Positions 26,306 through 35,267 of a DNA stretch of 55,977 bases are shown in pieces (positions within the stretch are counted from its first letter, which is position 1; each line of letters starts with the position of its first letter). The translations under genes and the position numbers were made by a program. Source of the DNA: a virus; IMG/VR virus record IMGVR_UViG_3300009180_000048, positions 1 to 55,977 of that record. One strand, written 5' to 3'. The notes beneath the pieces were generated by a model. It had not been told where the DNA came from, made no database searches, and saw only the letters and a list, made by a program, of their open reading frames with translations.

Positions 26306-27634
26306 ATGGGAAGTTTTGGGGATAGTCCTATAGGAAGTGGAACATGGGGAGAGCAGTTGTGGATGACGGTTCCGGGCGTATACCGAAATCGGGACGAAGA
26401 TAATGGAGGATACTTAAAGAAGCTCATAGATGCTGTTAGCGACACTTTATGGAGATGCCACGAATACGGGGGAGCCTTACCTTTAATGCGTGATGCAATG
26501 AAGGTAGAGGGGGGATTTAACCGACTAATGATAGAGATTAGCTCTATAGACATTGTTAGTGCGGAGGAGTCTGAGGAGCACCGTGGATATATGTACTTAT
26601 ACACAGGGTCAAATGAGGATCTAATCAATGTTAGTATAGGGGACCGGGTATATGGTGCCATGAGTTGTAATGTCCGAAGTGTTAATGCAGTAGGTGGATA
26701 CATAACGGTATATGGGACGGAAGATCCGAGGCTTAATGGAGCGATAGAGATAACGGCCCCATCGTTATTAGAGTACCTTGGAAGGGACATAGGAGAGGAG
26801 ATAGACAGTCATGAGCCAGAGACATACCAAAGGAATTTGGTACAGCGGGCATGTTACTGGCAGGGGTTAAGGGGAACGAGACAGGGGATAGTCGTTCGGT
26901 CGAAGATGTCAGGTTTTGAGGCGGTAGTTAGGCGTTTATTTAGGATATCTGAATGGTTTTACCGGTCACTACCTGCTGAGAATGTATTTGAGATACCAGC
27001 GGGATCTAACAAATTCTATACGGACATAGAGCCGCGTTTTATGTTATTTGACGAAGTAAGAGCAGACGTAGCTGCATGTGATGATCTACCGCCAACAGCG
27101 TATAGTGAGGATATAGAGGTAGTTGCTATAAATTCATTCAATAGCACAACAACGCTTAGCTTAAGCGCACCGGTAATTGGGATGCTTAGTGCAGATAATG
27201 GGACATGGTACGTGGAGAGAGAAGGGAGACAATACTACATAGACAGTATTAATGAGGATTTAGATGAGATAACGGTAACGAGCAACATAGACACACCAGA
27301 GATGGGTGAGTATACGCTTGTGCACGACGCGCGTAATACACCTATGATGTCTTGGCGTCCATCCCACGTAGTAAGGATAGAGCTAACGATAATAGACAGT
27401 AGTTTATTATCGGACAGTATCTTTTTGGAGGACGTATTAACGAGATTGATAGATAAGCTTAAGCGGGCCGCACCTGCACATGTAGTATTTGCGCAGATAG
27501 CTTTTATATTAAGAGCGAGCACGGTATTGAGGATACAGAAATCGATTACCGGTTATGTGCGGCAATTTGGACACTACGATGAGATAGCAGCAGATGAACA
27601 ACCGGCAGACACTTATGAGGAGAGTGAGTTATGA
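26306..27634 (+). CDS. baseplate wedge / tail protein I-like
   Basis: 442 aa. WMTVPGVYRNRDEDNGGYLK at the start and YQRNLVQRACYWQGLRGTRQ, GFEAVVRRLFRISEWF in the middle resemble the gpI/gp7 wedge family, which carries the tail-fibre attachment. It follows gp25, gp6 and an unknown gene in the standard order. N-terminal residues about 1-200 are wedge-like and the rest forms a beta domain. Palindrome at 27540 encodes KSITG. Confidence 0.7.
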   Translation: MGSFGDSPIGSGTWGEQLWMTVPGVYRNRDEDNGGYLKKLIDAVSDTLWRCHEYGGALPLMRDAMKVEGGFNRLMIEISSIDIVSAEESEEHRGYMYLYTGSNEDLINVSIGDRVYGAMSCNVRSVNAVGGYITVYGTEDPRLNGAIEITAPSLLEYLGRDIGEEIDSHEPETYQRNLVQRACYWQGLRGTRQGIVVRSKMSGFEAVVRRLFRISEWFYRSLPAENVFEIPAGSNKFYTDIEPRFMLFDEVRADVAACDDLPPTAYSEDIEVVAINSFNSTTTLSLSAPVIGMLSADNGTWYVEREGRQYYIDSINEDLDEITVTSNIDTPEMGEYTLVHDARNTPMMSWRPSHVVRIELTIIDSSLLSDSIFLEDVLTRLIDKLKRAAPAHVVFAQIAFILRASTVLRIQKSITGYVRQFGHYDEIAADEQPADTYEESEL

Positions 27635-27951
27635 GAAGCATTACAGATTTAGTAGAGGCAAACGAGTGTTTGCCTCTACTTCCCAAGGGATACCGAGCGG
27701 TAGGAAGCACCAAAGAGCATCCTGAAATGAATCGCAGGGGAGAGTATTTGCTTAGTGTTTTTAGCGAAGCGGTTCCAAGCGGGTGTATTGATCAGCGTCC
27801 GACAACGCGGGATGTTATTTTAATGGATTGTAAGAAGCGCCTTAAGAAACCGCCTGTAACGCTTTTCCAGTATTGGGGTAGCGCAATTAGTCAGATGCGC
27901 GGTATGAGAAGTGACGGTTATATTTTAGCGGCAAACGAGGAGACACCATGA
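27631..27951 (+). CDS. hypothetical protein with packaging-type N-terminus
   Basis: 106 aa, ATGA overlaps with both neighbours. N-terminus MRSITDLVEANE fits the M-[KR]-x-[LI]-x-x-L-[VIL]-E tag described at 41-49 kb. The body is basic. Whether it is packaged, or is a baseplate helper, is not decidable. Confidence 0.55.
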   Translation: MRSITDLVEANECLPLLPKGYRAVGSTKEHPEMNRRGEYLLSVFSEAVPSGCIDQRPTTRDVILMDCKKRLKKPPVTLFQYWGSAISQMRGMRSDGYILAANEETP

Positions 27952-28400
27952 ACATAATTGCAACGATAGGGGGATTGAATGCATTTAGGGAGGCGCAGCT
28001 TGGAACGAGCGTTACGATATCTTACTTTAAGATAGGTGAGGGAGGCTGGCAGATATTGAATGGGGCGCAGGTAATGCGCACACCAGATCCTAATTTAAGT
28101 GATTTAGACTGTATAGAGAATCCATCACGTTATCCATCAGACAGCCTTGTATGGTATCAGAAATCGATTACCGAGGCAGACATAACGCATAGTGAGGATG
28201 GAGAAATCACCTTAGCCTGTGAGTTAGACGTAGGGGAAGGTAACGATTTTAACGATATAGATCCGCCTGAATATTGGGAGATAGGGGTATTCACGGATGA
28301 GGATGTTATGATGTACTACGGGACATTTAGTAAGTTCTCTAAAATATCGGATCGGGTATTCCACCTTGATCTGGCGATAACGATAGAGAATGTTAGTTAA
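27948..28400 (+). CDS. tail-fibre adaptor (collar-fibre N-terminal domain-like)
   Basis: 150 aa. The pattern TISYFKIGEGGW near the N-terminus, then a DSLVWYQKSI segment, and EGNDFNDIDPPEYWEIGVFT near residue 100 is typical of the N-terminal module of phage tail fibre/collar proteins, which anchors fibres to the baseplate. Here it is a stand-alone gene, with the fibre itself in the next gene. Palindrome at 28162 encodes KSITE. Confidence 0.7.
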   Translation: MNIIATIGGLNAFREAQLGTSVTISYFKIGEGGWQILNGAQVMRTPDPNLSDLDCIENPSRYPSDSLVWYQKSITEADITHSEDGEITLACELDVGEGNDFNDIDPPEYWEIGVFTDEDVMMYYGTFSKFSKISDRVFHLDLAITIENVS

Positions 28401-28413
28401 AGGAGAGGTATAA

Positions 28414-30117
28414 ATGAGCACAAACCTTGTAACGATAGCGAGAGATAATCTTAAGGCAAGATGGAACGAGCCTTATGTAAGCGAGGCACTGAATATGCAC
28501 ACGGCGGCATTTCCCGCTGGTATTGTATATGGGTTTAGCATATCGGTTCCAAGTGGTAAGAATATCCGGTTTAGTTTGCACAGTGAGTTAGCTTTAAGCC
28601 TGTGCAGGATACGTGTAAATAACGTATGCGTAACTTACCGAGAGAGTAGTGATATCACGATAAATTTAGCGGCCCATGCAGGGACAACGGTATATTTAGG
28701 GATAACGGGCAGTTATTCGACGGGGAGTGAAACAACAGGAGCCTATATTGCATACTCGGAAGCAGAGTATAACGCAGGGGTTCTTGGTACGGTATGGTTA
28801 TGCAAGGCATCGGTTCCGGGGAGTGGAGCAATGTCTATAACAGATATTGACACATCTATTCGGTCGAGATCATGGAGTGAGGTAACGGAGACATCGGAGC
28901 TTGTAGCTTGGAAGGAAGTTATAGCCGATCCAGCGTTAGTTAGTGTTGATTCAGTAGGATTAGAGGAGTCAACTGGAGATGCGACATCCGATGTTACGGA
29001 TACCAACAAAGTTAACGGTGTACATTTAGTCAAGCTTTACCTTGATGGGGGCACAGCGGGGGATGTAAATCGTTTATTGAACGGTATTGGTATGACGAAG
29101 ATAGGTACGAAGATCCGTCTTAGATATAGGATTCGTACCATAGGATTTACGTCAACGGGTGCAGGGGTATATTTACGATACCGGGATAAAGACTTTAGTG
29201 TATTGAGTGACGAAGTAGTGGGTTTATCGTATAGTACGAGCACGGTTGCTATGACAACATACACGTATGAGGTGAGTCCACCTGCAAATACCTGTTATGT
29301 AGAGGTAGGGGTAGGCGCGAAATCGATTTCCGCAGGCAATTGTTGGATAGAGACGGTACAGGTATGGACGGAGGCTGCAACGGGTTACTTGAGGGGGAAC
29401 CAGATGCCTCAGGTATGGACACCATCTATACGGTTATTGTCTACGGATACAGCGGGTAAATATGCTTGTTTAGATTGGACAAGCGATCAGGACATATTAC
29501 TTAAATCCAGTGGAGGCGCAAACCTTTCTATAGGGGAAGGCGGAGTAGGGGATAGTGAGAACATCAATGTGAGTATACAAGGGACACTCACAGTAAATGC
29601 GATAACGAAAAGATGGACGATAGGAGGGGGATCTATAAAGGCATATGCCAGCCAAACGGTTGATTATGCCGGTGTCAGTACAATTCTTGACGAAGTTGTA
29701 TCTATCGACTGGAGCCAGCTAAGTGTAATTAATAATCCGTTTTGGAGCATACAAAAAGTATTTTATATCCCGATAGATATTGCGCCATGTACCCTTAAGA
29801 AGCTTAGGGTATACGGAAGCTTTGACTGTACAGGCTCAGCAGTTCCCGCTGATATAGAGACAAACGTTAATCTGTACACACTCACCAAGCACCCATCGTT
29901 GCCGTTAGGGAACGGGTTTAATTTGATAGGCATAGTAGAGCTAAGTGGGAGTAATGGTATTAGTCTTAAGTGTGAGACAGATTTAGGGGACACGGTATAT
30001 AGTCCTACGGAGGATGAGCAATTACTAATGATGACGCTCACGATAGGGAATGGAACCGTAGGTGGTAAGGTATACATAGCAGCAATAGAGATAGAGTATG
30101 AGGTAATGGGCATCTAA
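28414..30117 (+). CDS. tail fibre / receptor-binding protein
   Basis: 567 aa, placed directly after the adaptor. Low in charge, rich in Ser, Thr, Gly and beta strands, with carbohydrate-binding-like beta-sandwich stretches (residues about 40-100 and 180-320) and no enzymatic motif. A terminal location in the baseplate operon and an AGGAGAGG ribosome site fit a fibre. The binding partner is unknown. Palindrome at 29321 encodes KSISA. Confidence 0.65.
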   Translation: MSTNLVTIARDNLKARWNEPYVSEALNMHTAAFPAGIVYGFSISVPSGKNIRFSLHSELALSLCRIRVNNVCVTYRESSDITINLAAHAGTTVYLGITGSYSTGSETTGAYIAYSEAEYNAGVLGTVWLCKASVPGSGAMSITDIDTSIRSRSWSEVTETSELVAWKEVIADPALVSVDSVGLEESTGDATSDVTDTNKVNGVHLVKLYLDGGTAGDVNRLLNGIGMTKIGTKIRLRYRIRTIGFTSTGAGVYLRYRDKDFSVLSDEVVGLSYSTSTVAMTTYTYEVSPPANTCYVEVGVGAKSISAGNCWIETVQVWTEAATGYLRGNQMPQVWTPSIRLLSTDTAGKYACLDWTSDQDILLKSSGGANLSIGEGGVGDSENINVSIQGTLTVNAITKRWTIGGGSIKAYASQTVDYAGVSTILDEVVSIDWSQLSVINNPFWSIQKVFYIPIDIAPCTLKKLRVYGSFDCTGSAVPADIETNVNLYTLTKHPSLPLGNGFNLIGIVELSGSNGISLKCETDLGDTVYSPTEDEQLLMMTLTIGNGTVGGKVYIAAIEIEYEVMGI

Positions 30118-30151
30118 CCAAGCCTTATAGTTTGACACGGTATTGACATAA

Positions 30152-30196
30152 AATGGGTTGTTAGGCTTTCCATATAGGTTAGCCTAACAACCCATT
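30152..30196 (+). other. 16-bp perfect stem-loop after fibre gene
   Basis: AATGGGTTGTTAGGCT / AGCCTAACAACCCATT, 13-nt loop, no T tract. It may end or stabilise the baseplate transcript. Just upstream, two TTGACA boxes lie 11 bp apart (30132 and 30143), the same box phase as the promoter-like elements elsewhere. Confidence 0.6.
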
Positions 30197-30234
30197 CAAC
30201 CCTTCCCAACCCTTCCAATTCATGTGACTAAAAA

Positions 30235-30777
30235 GTGAAGTATTCACCGTATGACATCATTGTGGAGATAGATCCACCTTATATTAAGTGCCTCAACAGA
30301 GAGAAGAAGGCATTGATCAATAAGTGCATAGGAGCTTTAGACGAGTACGGGGTATTTGACTATGCGCTATTGAGACAGAAATCGATTACCAAGGGATACC
30401 GGATAGGAGAGAATAATTATGTACCTATAGGCAGGCTATTGGATACGCTGCTTAGTTGTTTAGAGAACCAACCCAGCAATTTGCCTATACGGGTACAGCT
30501 ACGGAGTCCATACGCGCTTGTATGTGGATATGTATTTTACTCTGATGCGATAGCAAAGCTATTAGGGTTCAACAGTGTATATCGTACAGGGGAACCATCC
30601 TTATTGGAATACAATAAGCTAATGAAGATGGATATAAGGATGGCATCATCTCTTATTGAGAGATTTACGTCATTTATGCCAGAGGGAAAAAAGGGGAATG
30701 GAGAGTTATTTGATGAGAAGGATATTATCTATTGGCAGTCGTGTGTATGGAACCCACCGAGTAAGAAGATCAGCTAA
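30235..30777 (+). CDS. hypothetical protein, 180 aa
   Basis: Starts with GTG 30235; no ATG is available before residue 129. Alpha/beta, slightly basic, no signal. A TTGACA box pair upstream (30132/30143) may serve it. Contains the palindrome at 30380 (KSITK). It follows the fibre gene; function not recognised. Confidence 0.6.
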   Translation: MKYSPYDIIVEIDPPYIKCLNREKKALINKCIGALDEYGVFDYALLRQKSITKGYRIGENNYVPIGRLLDTLLSCLENQPSNLPIRVQLRSPYALVCGYVFYSDAIAKLLGFNSVYRTGEPSLLEYNKLMKMDIRMASSLIERFTSFMPEGKKGNGELFDEKDIIYWQSCVWNPPSKKIS

Positions 30778-30786
30778 TACATTTAG

Positions 30787-30815
30787 TTGACAATATTTTC
30801 TGTACACTCTATTAT
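30787..30815 (+). promoter_or_regulatory. consensus sigma70 promoter
   Basis: TTGACA (30787-30792), exactly 17 bp, TATTAT (30810-30815). The following gene at 30838 has AAGGAG at ideal spacing and a terminator behind it, so this is a dedicated strong transcription unit. Confidence 0.8.
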
Positions 30816-30837
30816 CTGAGAAAGATAAGGAGTTTAC

Positions 30838-31272
30838 ATGTCAGCAGAACCGTTTCAGACTACCCGCTTGCAAGAGCTTACAGCAGAGTTGGCAGTTGGT
30901 GGGGAGGGAGCAAGCCCCGTTCGTGGCCAAGGGCTTATCAATTTGCTTAGCGCCTTGGCATTCGACCTGAACGCAATGATTGACGTTACAGTAGCGACCA
31001 TTTTGGATAACCACCAGCTTACGAAGGATTCTACCACCTTCCAGAAGCTTGATCCTAACGGTGCAGATAGGGATCTTCGCCTACCAAATCCAAGCGATAT
31101 GGGTCTGAAGTTGTTTATTATTGTCAATGGTGCCGACGCCGCAGAGTCAATTGTTGTCAAGACCTTCAGTGAAGGCGCTACTGTTGGTACTTTGGCACAG
31201 AACAAGGCAGGATTCTTCATTCTGAATAATGGAGCATGGGTCAAGCTCTGCACGCTTACCATTACCATCTAA
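30838..31272 (+). CDS. abundant beta-rich structural protein (decoration or fibre candidate)
   Basis: 144 aa. Codon use is biased towards C-ending codons, unlike its neighbours, and the gene has a consensus promoter and two terminators: a highly expressed unit. Residues about 60-140 (FQKLDPNGADRDLRLPNPSD, then NGADAAESIVVKTF and AGFFILNNGAWVKL) are a beta-domain seen in phage head- or tail-decorating proteins. The N-terminal 60 residues are helical. Precise location on the virion is unknown. Confidence 0.65.
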   Translation: MSAEPFQTTRLQELTAELAVGGEGASPVRGQGLINLLSALAFDLNAMIDVTVATILDNHQLTKDSTTFQKLDPNGADRDLRLPNPSDMGLKLFIIVNGADAAESIVVKTFSEGATVGTLAQNKAGFFILNNGAWVKLCTLTITI

Positions 31273-31278
31273 CTAATT

Positions 31279-31298
31279 ATCGGTAATCGATTACCGAT
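31279..31298 (+). repeat. perfect 20-bp palindrome (best form of the repeated signal)
   Basis: ATCGGTAATCGATTACCGAT, exactly palindromic, between the gene at 30838 and its terminator. It shows the fullest extent of the AATCGATT signal. Confidence 0.85.
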
Positions 31299-31325
31299 CA
31301 AGTTACCATCTATTTGGTAGACATA

Positions 31326-31349
31326 AAAGAGCGGGAAACCGCTCTTTTT
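31326..31349 (+). terminator. intrinsic terminator
   Basis: Stem AAAGAGCGG / CCGCTCTTT with GAAA loop, then TTGTTTT. Textbook intrinsic terminator ending the 30838 unit. Confidence 0.88.
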
Positions 31350-31404
31350 GTTTTATTCCAAAGATATGTTAGCTGTAATATACAGACAGAACGGAAGGTG
31401 AACG

Positions 31405-32070
31405 ATGGCGGGAATAACAGGTTTAGCGCAAGCGATTATAAATGGACCTGAGTATGGCCGCCCTGGTAAGATGATAATTACGGCGCTTGAGGACAATGGA
31501 GGTTTCTTTTTGCCTTCACAGAGTCGGGATTTTCCATGGCCAGAGAGTTTGAGTTTTACACGGTCGGCTAATTATGACAGCAAGCAAATTCCTGGCGGTA
31601 CAGGGGAGTTACACCAATGGACGGGGACAACGGCTAATGAGTTTAGTTTAACGTTTAAGCTCATGAGGGATATACGACCGAGGGAGAGTTTACCGATAAT
31701 AACGCGGATAGTGGTAGATCCACAGAGTCAAACGAATCAGGCGCATAACCGGGATATAATGCTTGACATAGAGTTTCTGAGTCAATTTGTGCTTCCGAAG
31801 TATTCGAGTTTAGACGGATACATGTTGCCTAAGCCGCCCCCATTGATTATGGTACAGTTAGAGGGATTGAAGATAGGCTACGCAGCGGGAAACGACTATA
31901 TGATATGCGTTGCTACGGGGATAACATGGGAGATAATACAGTCATTTCCTGATGGAACACCAAGGATAGCGACGGTGGAATTACCGCTTAAGGAGACGTT
32001 TTACGATAGCAGTGGTAATATCGTTATGCACGATAGGAGTAATTTACTGCTTGACCGTTTCAACGTATAG
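31405..32070 (+). CDS. hypothetical tail-tip / tube-initiator-like protein
   Basis: 221 aa, beta-rich with two probable tube-like strands (SLSFTRSANYDSKQIPGG, ANEFSLTFKLMRDIRP, then ITWEIIQSFPDG). The composition and the pattern of paired beta segments recall tail-tube-initiator or LysM-linked baseplate proteins, but the similarity is weak. AGGTGAACG is the ribosome site. Position away from the hub argues for caution. Confidence 0.5.
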   Translation: MAGITGLAQAIINGPEYGRPGKMIITALEDNGGFFLPSQSRDFPWPESLSFTRSANYDSKQIPGGTGELHQWTGTTANEFSLTFKLMRDIRPRESLPIITRIVVDPQSQTNQAHNRDIMLDIEFLSQFVLPKYSSLDGYMLPKPPPLIMVQLEGLKIGYAAGNDYMICVATGITWEIIQSFPDGTPRIATVELPLKETFYDSSGNIVMHDRSNLLLDRFNV

Positions 32071-32071
32071 C

Positions 32072-32133
32072 CTGTAAAGGAATTGCAAAGACGGCCTATT
32101 AGCGGTTGTAGAGCATCCCAGACAGGATATGAT
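32072..32133 (+). promoter_or_regulatory. bipartite promoter-like element, 38-bp class
   Basis: CTGTAAA 32072-32078, TTGCAAA 32083-32089, 38 bp, TATGAT 32128-32133. Gene 32156 follows with a strong AAGGAGG ribosome site. Confidence 0.65.
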
Positions 32134-32155
32134 CCTCTTTGAAAAGGAGGAACAG

Positions 32156-32482
32156 ATGATCGGAAACGTTATCCTTAATCGTACCATGGAGCTTCCAGAG
32201 TACGATACATCAGTGATCCCGTTACCGCTTAGGGATCACTCTCTGAAATCGATTACCAAGTTGAAAAATAAAGGCTTCTTTGTGAGGGAGCTAAAAGCCT
32301 CAACCACGATCTCAACCACTGAGGTTAGAATTGGGATTGCTCCTCTATCCCAGATAAGGGTTAGTGACATTCCAGATGGGGAAGTTGTAATTACCCTATC
32401 TGGAGGGAAAGTATCGTTTTCATTCTGTGGAATTCGGTATTCCGAATCGGCCTTTAAGGAGCGGGTAACGAATGGGGTTTAA
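32156..32482 (+). CDS. hypothetical protein, 108 aa
   Basis: ATG 32156 follows AAAGGAGGAACAG, clearly the real start; the longer frame from 32129 begins within the promoter. Beta-rich, with a hydrophobic core SFSFCGIRY. The palindrome at 32247 encodes KSITK. It overlaps the next gene by 11 bp. Function unknown. Confidence 0.6.
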   Translation: MIGNVILNRTMELPEYDTSVIPLPLRDHSLKSITKLKNKGFFVRELKASTTISTTEVRIGIAPLSQIRVSDIPDGEVVITLSGGKVSFSFCGIRYSESAFKERVTNGV

Positions 32483-32822
32483 GCCTCATATTATTGGATA
32501 TGGAGAACCCTATGCCTACCGCCACCGTAGGCTCTCTCCCCTATTGAGAGCACGATTGCTAAGGATCGTACCAGGGACAATCCTTGACGTATTTCTTGAC
32601 AATGGATTGTTTGTCAGGACACAGGCGATCAATAGTCCACGCCAATCAAATGGTAGTTGGTTTTGCCTCATAGCCCCGGTAGAAGGGATTCCGAACGTTT
32701 CTACACCTAATGGCTATTGGTTACAACCAATAGAATCCATAAGATTTTATGGGGGATGGAATGGACATCGGAGATTTAGGAGTTATGAGGTGGAAGATTC
32801 CAACCCACTACCTAAAGGGTAA
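32472..32822 (+). CDS. hypothetical basic protein, 116 aa
   Basis: Starts inside the previous gene with AAGGAGCGG upstream. Rich in Arg, Pro, Gly and Tyr, with LLRARLLRIVPGTILDVFLD (residues about 24-43) as a possible beta-hairpin. No membrane segment. Overlaps the next start by one base. Function unknown. Confidence 0.6.
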   Translation: MGFKPHIIGYGEPYAYRHRRLSPLLRARLLRIVPGTILDVFLDNGLFVRTQAINSPRQSNGSWFCLIAPVEGIPNVSTPNGYWLQPIESIRFYGGWNGHRRFRSYEVEDSNPLPKG

Positions 32823-33142
32823 TGATGTTTTTTCTTCCGTTAGTTTTGTTTCCTACGGCGCTTATTAGCGCATATACTCCTCACTGCACTGGTTGTACTG
32901 GAATGACAACCTCTGGAAAGAAAGCAAAGCCAGGGATGGTAAGTGCAGATCCCAGGTATTGGGAATTCGGGGACTGCATTGAGTTGCACCATCCAGAGCC
33001 TATTGGATGGAAACGATACATTGTTGAGGACACAGGAGGGAGTGTAAAGGGTCCGAATCGATTTGACGTAGTGTTTCTTTCAACCAAAGAAGCGGATCAA
33101 TTTGGTATTCAAAAACTGGAGTATCGTATATGCACGACCTAA
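32822..33142 (+). CDS. exported 3D-domain protein (peptidoglycan-related)
   Basis: 106 aa. A signal-peptide-like start (FFLPLVLFPTALISA, residues 3-17) precedes a 3D domain: TGCTGMTTSGKKAKPG, DPRYWEFGDC, VEDTGGSVKG and RFDVVF. Asp-43, Asp-70 and Asp-82 match the three-aspartate pattern of this domain, which occurs in lytic transglycosylase-type cell-wall proteins such as MltA. The phage could use it for lysis or entry. A CxxC pair (CTGC) may form a disulfide outside the cytoplasm. Confidence 0.78.
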   Translation: MMFFLPLVLFPTALISAYTPHCTGCTGMTTSGKKAKPGMVSADPRYWEFGDCIELHHPEPIGWKRYIVEDTGGSVKGPNRFDVVFLSTKEADQFGIQKLEYRICTT

Positions 33143-33173
33143 ACATCTCGGAAATCGATTACCAGAGGTAAAT

Positions 33174-33632
33174 ATGTTCTTTCGTGTAGACGTTACATAC
33201 TACGCAGAGCGGGGTAATGGTACAGGAATAGACTGTATTGTGAGTGCGCCTTCTGAAGATATTCTTGTTAAGTATCTCTTTCAGAAGTTCATGGTAACTG
33301 ACGAGGCAGAAGCCGAATTAGTTGAGGAGATATTTGGCGTACCCCCGAAGGTAGTTAGTGTTTACTTATCTGATCTAACGGGGGATACGGACGTTATTGA
33401 GCGTGCATTATCGCTTGGCTTATCATTTATAGATGACGGCGATCCTCGCATTAGAGGATTGAAGTATAAAATGATTATTGCCTTACGTGGTGATTACTGG
33501 TCACACGTAATAGAGCGATGTTATTGTCCATACCGCTTCAGATGGACACCTATAGGCGTAGCAGACGGATTAGATATTGAGACGCTACGGACAGCGTTAG
33601 GCGCACGTTTTGTTGAGTTGCCCTACCCGTAG
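33174..33632 (+). CDS. hypothetical protein, 152 aa
   Basis: ATG 33174 follows CAGAGG and a palindrome copy (core 33153). The longer frame from 33102 overlaps the previous gene and is rejected. Mixed alpha/beta, acidic, with a CYCPYRFRW segment. Function unknown. Confidence 0.6.
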   Translation: MFFRVDVTYYAERGNGTGIDCIVSAPSEDILVKYLFQKFMVTDEAEAELVEEIFGVPPKVVSVYLSDLTGDTDVIERALSLGLSFIDDGDPRIRGLKYKMIIALRGDYWSHVIERCYCPYRFRWTPIGVADGLDIETLRTALGARFVELPYP

Positions 33633-33645
33633 CTGTGCTACTATT

Positions 33646-33676
33646 CTACCCACTACCCCACTACCCCACTACCCTA
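33646..33676 (+). repeat. short tandem repeat before gene start
   Basis: The unit CACTACCC recurs three to four times (33650-33671 region) before ATG 33695, together with pyrimidine-rich sequence. It is a probable slippage product. Confidence 0.6.
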
Positions 33677-33694
33677 CCTCACCAGAGAGATACA

Positions 33695-34132
33695 ATGGGA
33701 AATCGATTACCGTTTGACGTACTAAGACCAGAGTTTGCTTATGGACAGTACCTTAAGTACAAGGGATTAGTCTTATACGTTAGACGGTCCAGACGAATTA
33801 GCGACGGGGCGCTAATCCCATGTTTTGATATTGCCAGGGTACAAGCTACTAAGAAAGGACACAAATTCTTTACAAAGTTTCTTATAGAGACATGTGAGTA
33901 TTTATCTTGTCACCATCCTGATCATGGAATATATGTAGAGTGCGTAATGAATCCAAGATTCTCTAATTACTTAGAGAGGATTGGAGGTATTAGTGATCAA
34001 CAGTTTAGCCCATCGTATATTTTCCCTCCTAACATTCTCCCCTCTCTTAGAGAGGGATTAATAAATTCCCTAACCATTTCTATCACCTGGAGAAACAATG
34101 AAGATTCAAACATCAGTAGCCTTATTTCGTGA
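33695..34132 (+). CDS. hypothetical phage protein, 145 aa
   Basis: ATG 33695 directly precedes a perfect palindrome copy, which encodes GNRLP at residues 2-6. A start at 33635 in the same frame is within the repeat and lacks a ribosome site. The segment FTKFLIETCEYLS, then ECVMNPRFSNYLERIGGI, resembles a small phage family with a GNAT-like fold (short helix plus 'NPRF..L...GG'). Enzymatic activity is not shown. Overlaps the clamp gene by 35 bp. Confidence 0.55.
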   Translation: MGNRLPFDVLRPEFAYGQYLKYKGLVLYVRRSRRISDGALIPCFDIARVQATKKGHKFFTKFLIETCEYLSCHHPDHGIYVECVMNPRFSNYLERIGGISDQQFSPSYIFPPNILPSLREGLINSLTISITWRNNEDSNISSLIS

Positions 34133-35210
34133 TTCACTTTCGCTTGCAGCCTCTCTTTTAAAGAGAGAGGGAACGCCGCAACAGACATCGGTATTGTTGA
34201 GAGCACACAATGATCGATTGGAGGTTATTGGCCAAGATGGCATAGTATATGCGAAGCTGCAAAGAGAATGCGTTGTTAACGAACCAGGGGACGTAGCGGT
34301 TCCGGCAAAAAATCTATTGTCGGTATTGAAAGTTCTGGCTCCGGGATCGATGACGTTTACGGCTGATAACGAAGGAAAGGGAATGGTTGTATGTGGTAAA
34401 TCACAATACAAGCTTAGCACCTTTTCTTCTGCTGATTATCCACCGGACATTACAGATGAATTTGTTGAGGTAGCGATTTTGCCAGTAGCGAAGTTTAAAT
34501 CACTTATCGACGGTATATCCCACGCGATTGCACCAGACGATAACCGGTATGGCCTGAACGGAGCACTTATAGAAACCCATACGCAGGATGGTACGGAATT
34601 TGTTCGCATGGTAGGAACGGACGGTAATCGATTATCCTTTGCGGACATTGAAGGCTCAATGAGAGAGGGATTTAAGAAGGGATCGCTTATTCCAAGGTCA
34701 TCCCTTCAGTATTTGAGCAACGGTCTTACTGGAGAGACAGTTACAATTAGTGCAGGGGAACGATGGGCAGAATTTACGAGCGGTCCATCATCCTTCCGTG
34801 TACGTTTTCTTGTGGCAGAGTTCCCTAATTACCGTGAGGTTTTACCGAGAAGCTACAAGGGATCTTTTAGTGTAAATATAAATGTACTAAAGGACGCGAT
34901 TAGACGATGTATGGTATTCTCAGACAATAGCCATACGATTAGGTTCAAGGTAGAGCCTACGATGCTTACACTCACCAGCCGTAAGCTTGATGCGGGTGAT
35001 TCCAGAGAGGAATTGGATATCGTAACGGACAGCAATGGCACCACTTCGGCCTTATTTGGCGCGAATGGTAAGTTTATCCTTGACGCATTATCTGCAACAT
35101 GGGCAGACGAGATTATATTCAATTTTGGAGATCCACTCGCCCCTTTCCTGATTGAAGGGAAAGACTGTGGAGATACACACCATATCGTTATGCCCCTGCG
35201 TCTCGAATAA
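34098..35210 (+). CDS. dnaN: DNA polymerase III beta subunit-like sliding clamp
   Basis: 370 aa, the size of bacterial DnaN. Three repeated clamp domains are visible; the C-terminus PFLIEGKDCGDTHHIVMPLR matches the domain-3 ending (the 'MPLRL' motif) of bacterial clamps. It would encircle DNA and tether a replicative polymerase. T4-type phages use gp45, so a bacterial-type clamp marks this as a different replication lineage. Start has CCTGGAG upstream and overlaps the preceding gene. A partial palindrome copy lies at 34626 (NRLS). Confidence 0.92.
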   Translation: MKIQTSVALFRDSLSLAASLLKREGTPQQTSVLLRAHNDRLEVIGQDGIVYAKLQRECVVNEPGDVAVPAKNLLSVLKVLAPGSMTFTADNEGKGMVVCGKSQYKLSTFSSADYPPDITDEFVEVAILPVAKFKSLIDGISHAIAPDDNRYGLNGALIETHTQDGTEFVRMVGTDGNRLSFADIEGSMREGFKKGSLIPRSSLQYLSNGLTGETVTISAGERWAEFTSGPSSFRVRFLVAEFPNYREVLPRSYKGSFSVNINVLKDAIRRCMVFSDNSHTIRFKVEPTMLTLTSRKLDAGDSREELDIVTDSNGTTSALFGANGKFILDALSATWADEIIFNFGDPLAPFLIEGKDCGDTHHIVMPLRLE

Positions 35211-35267
35211 AACAGCCTTGAATAAGAGCGCTTGAATAACAGTATCGAATAACAACCTGACTACATT

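Noticed and set aside
26089-26790. 233-aa minus-strand ORF
   Set aside because: Antisense to two well-supported baseplate genes; composition is a mirror of theirs.
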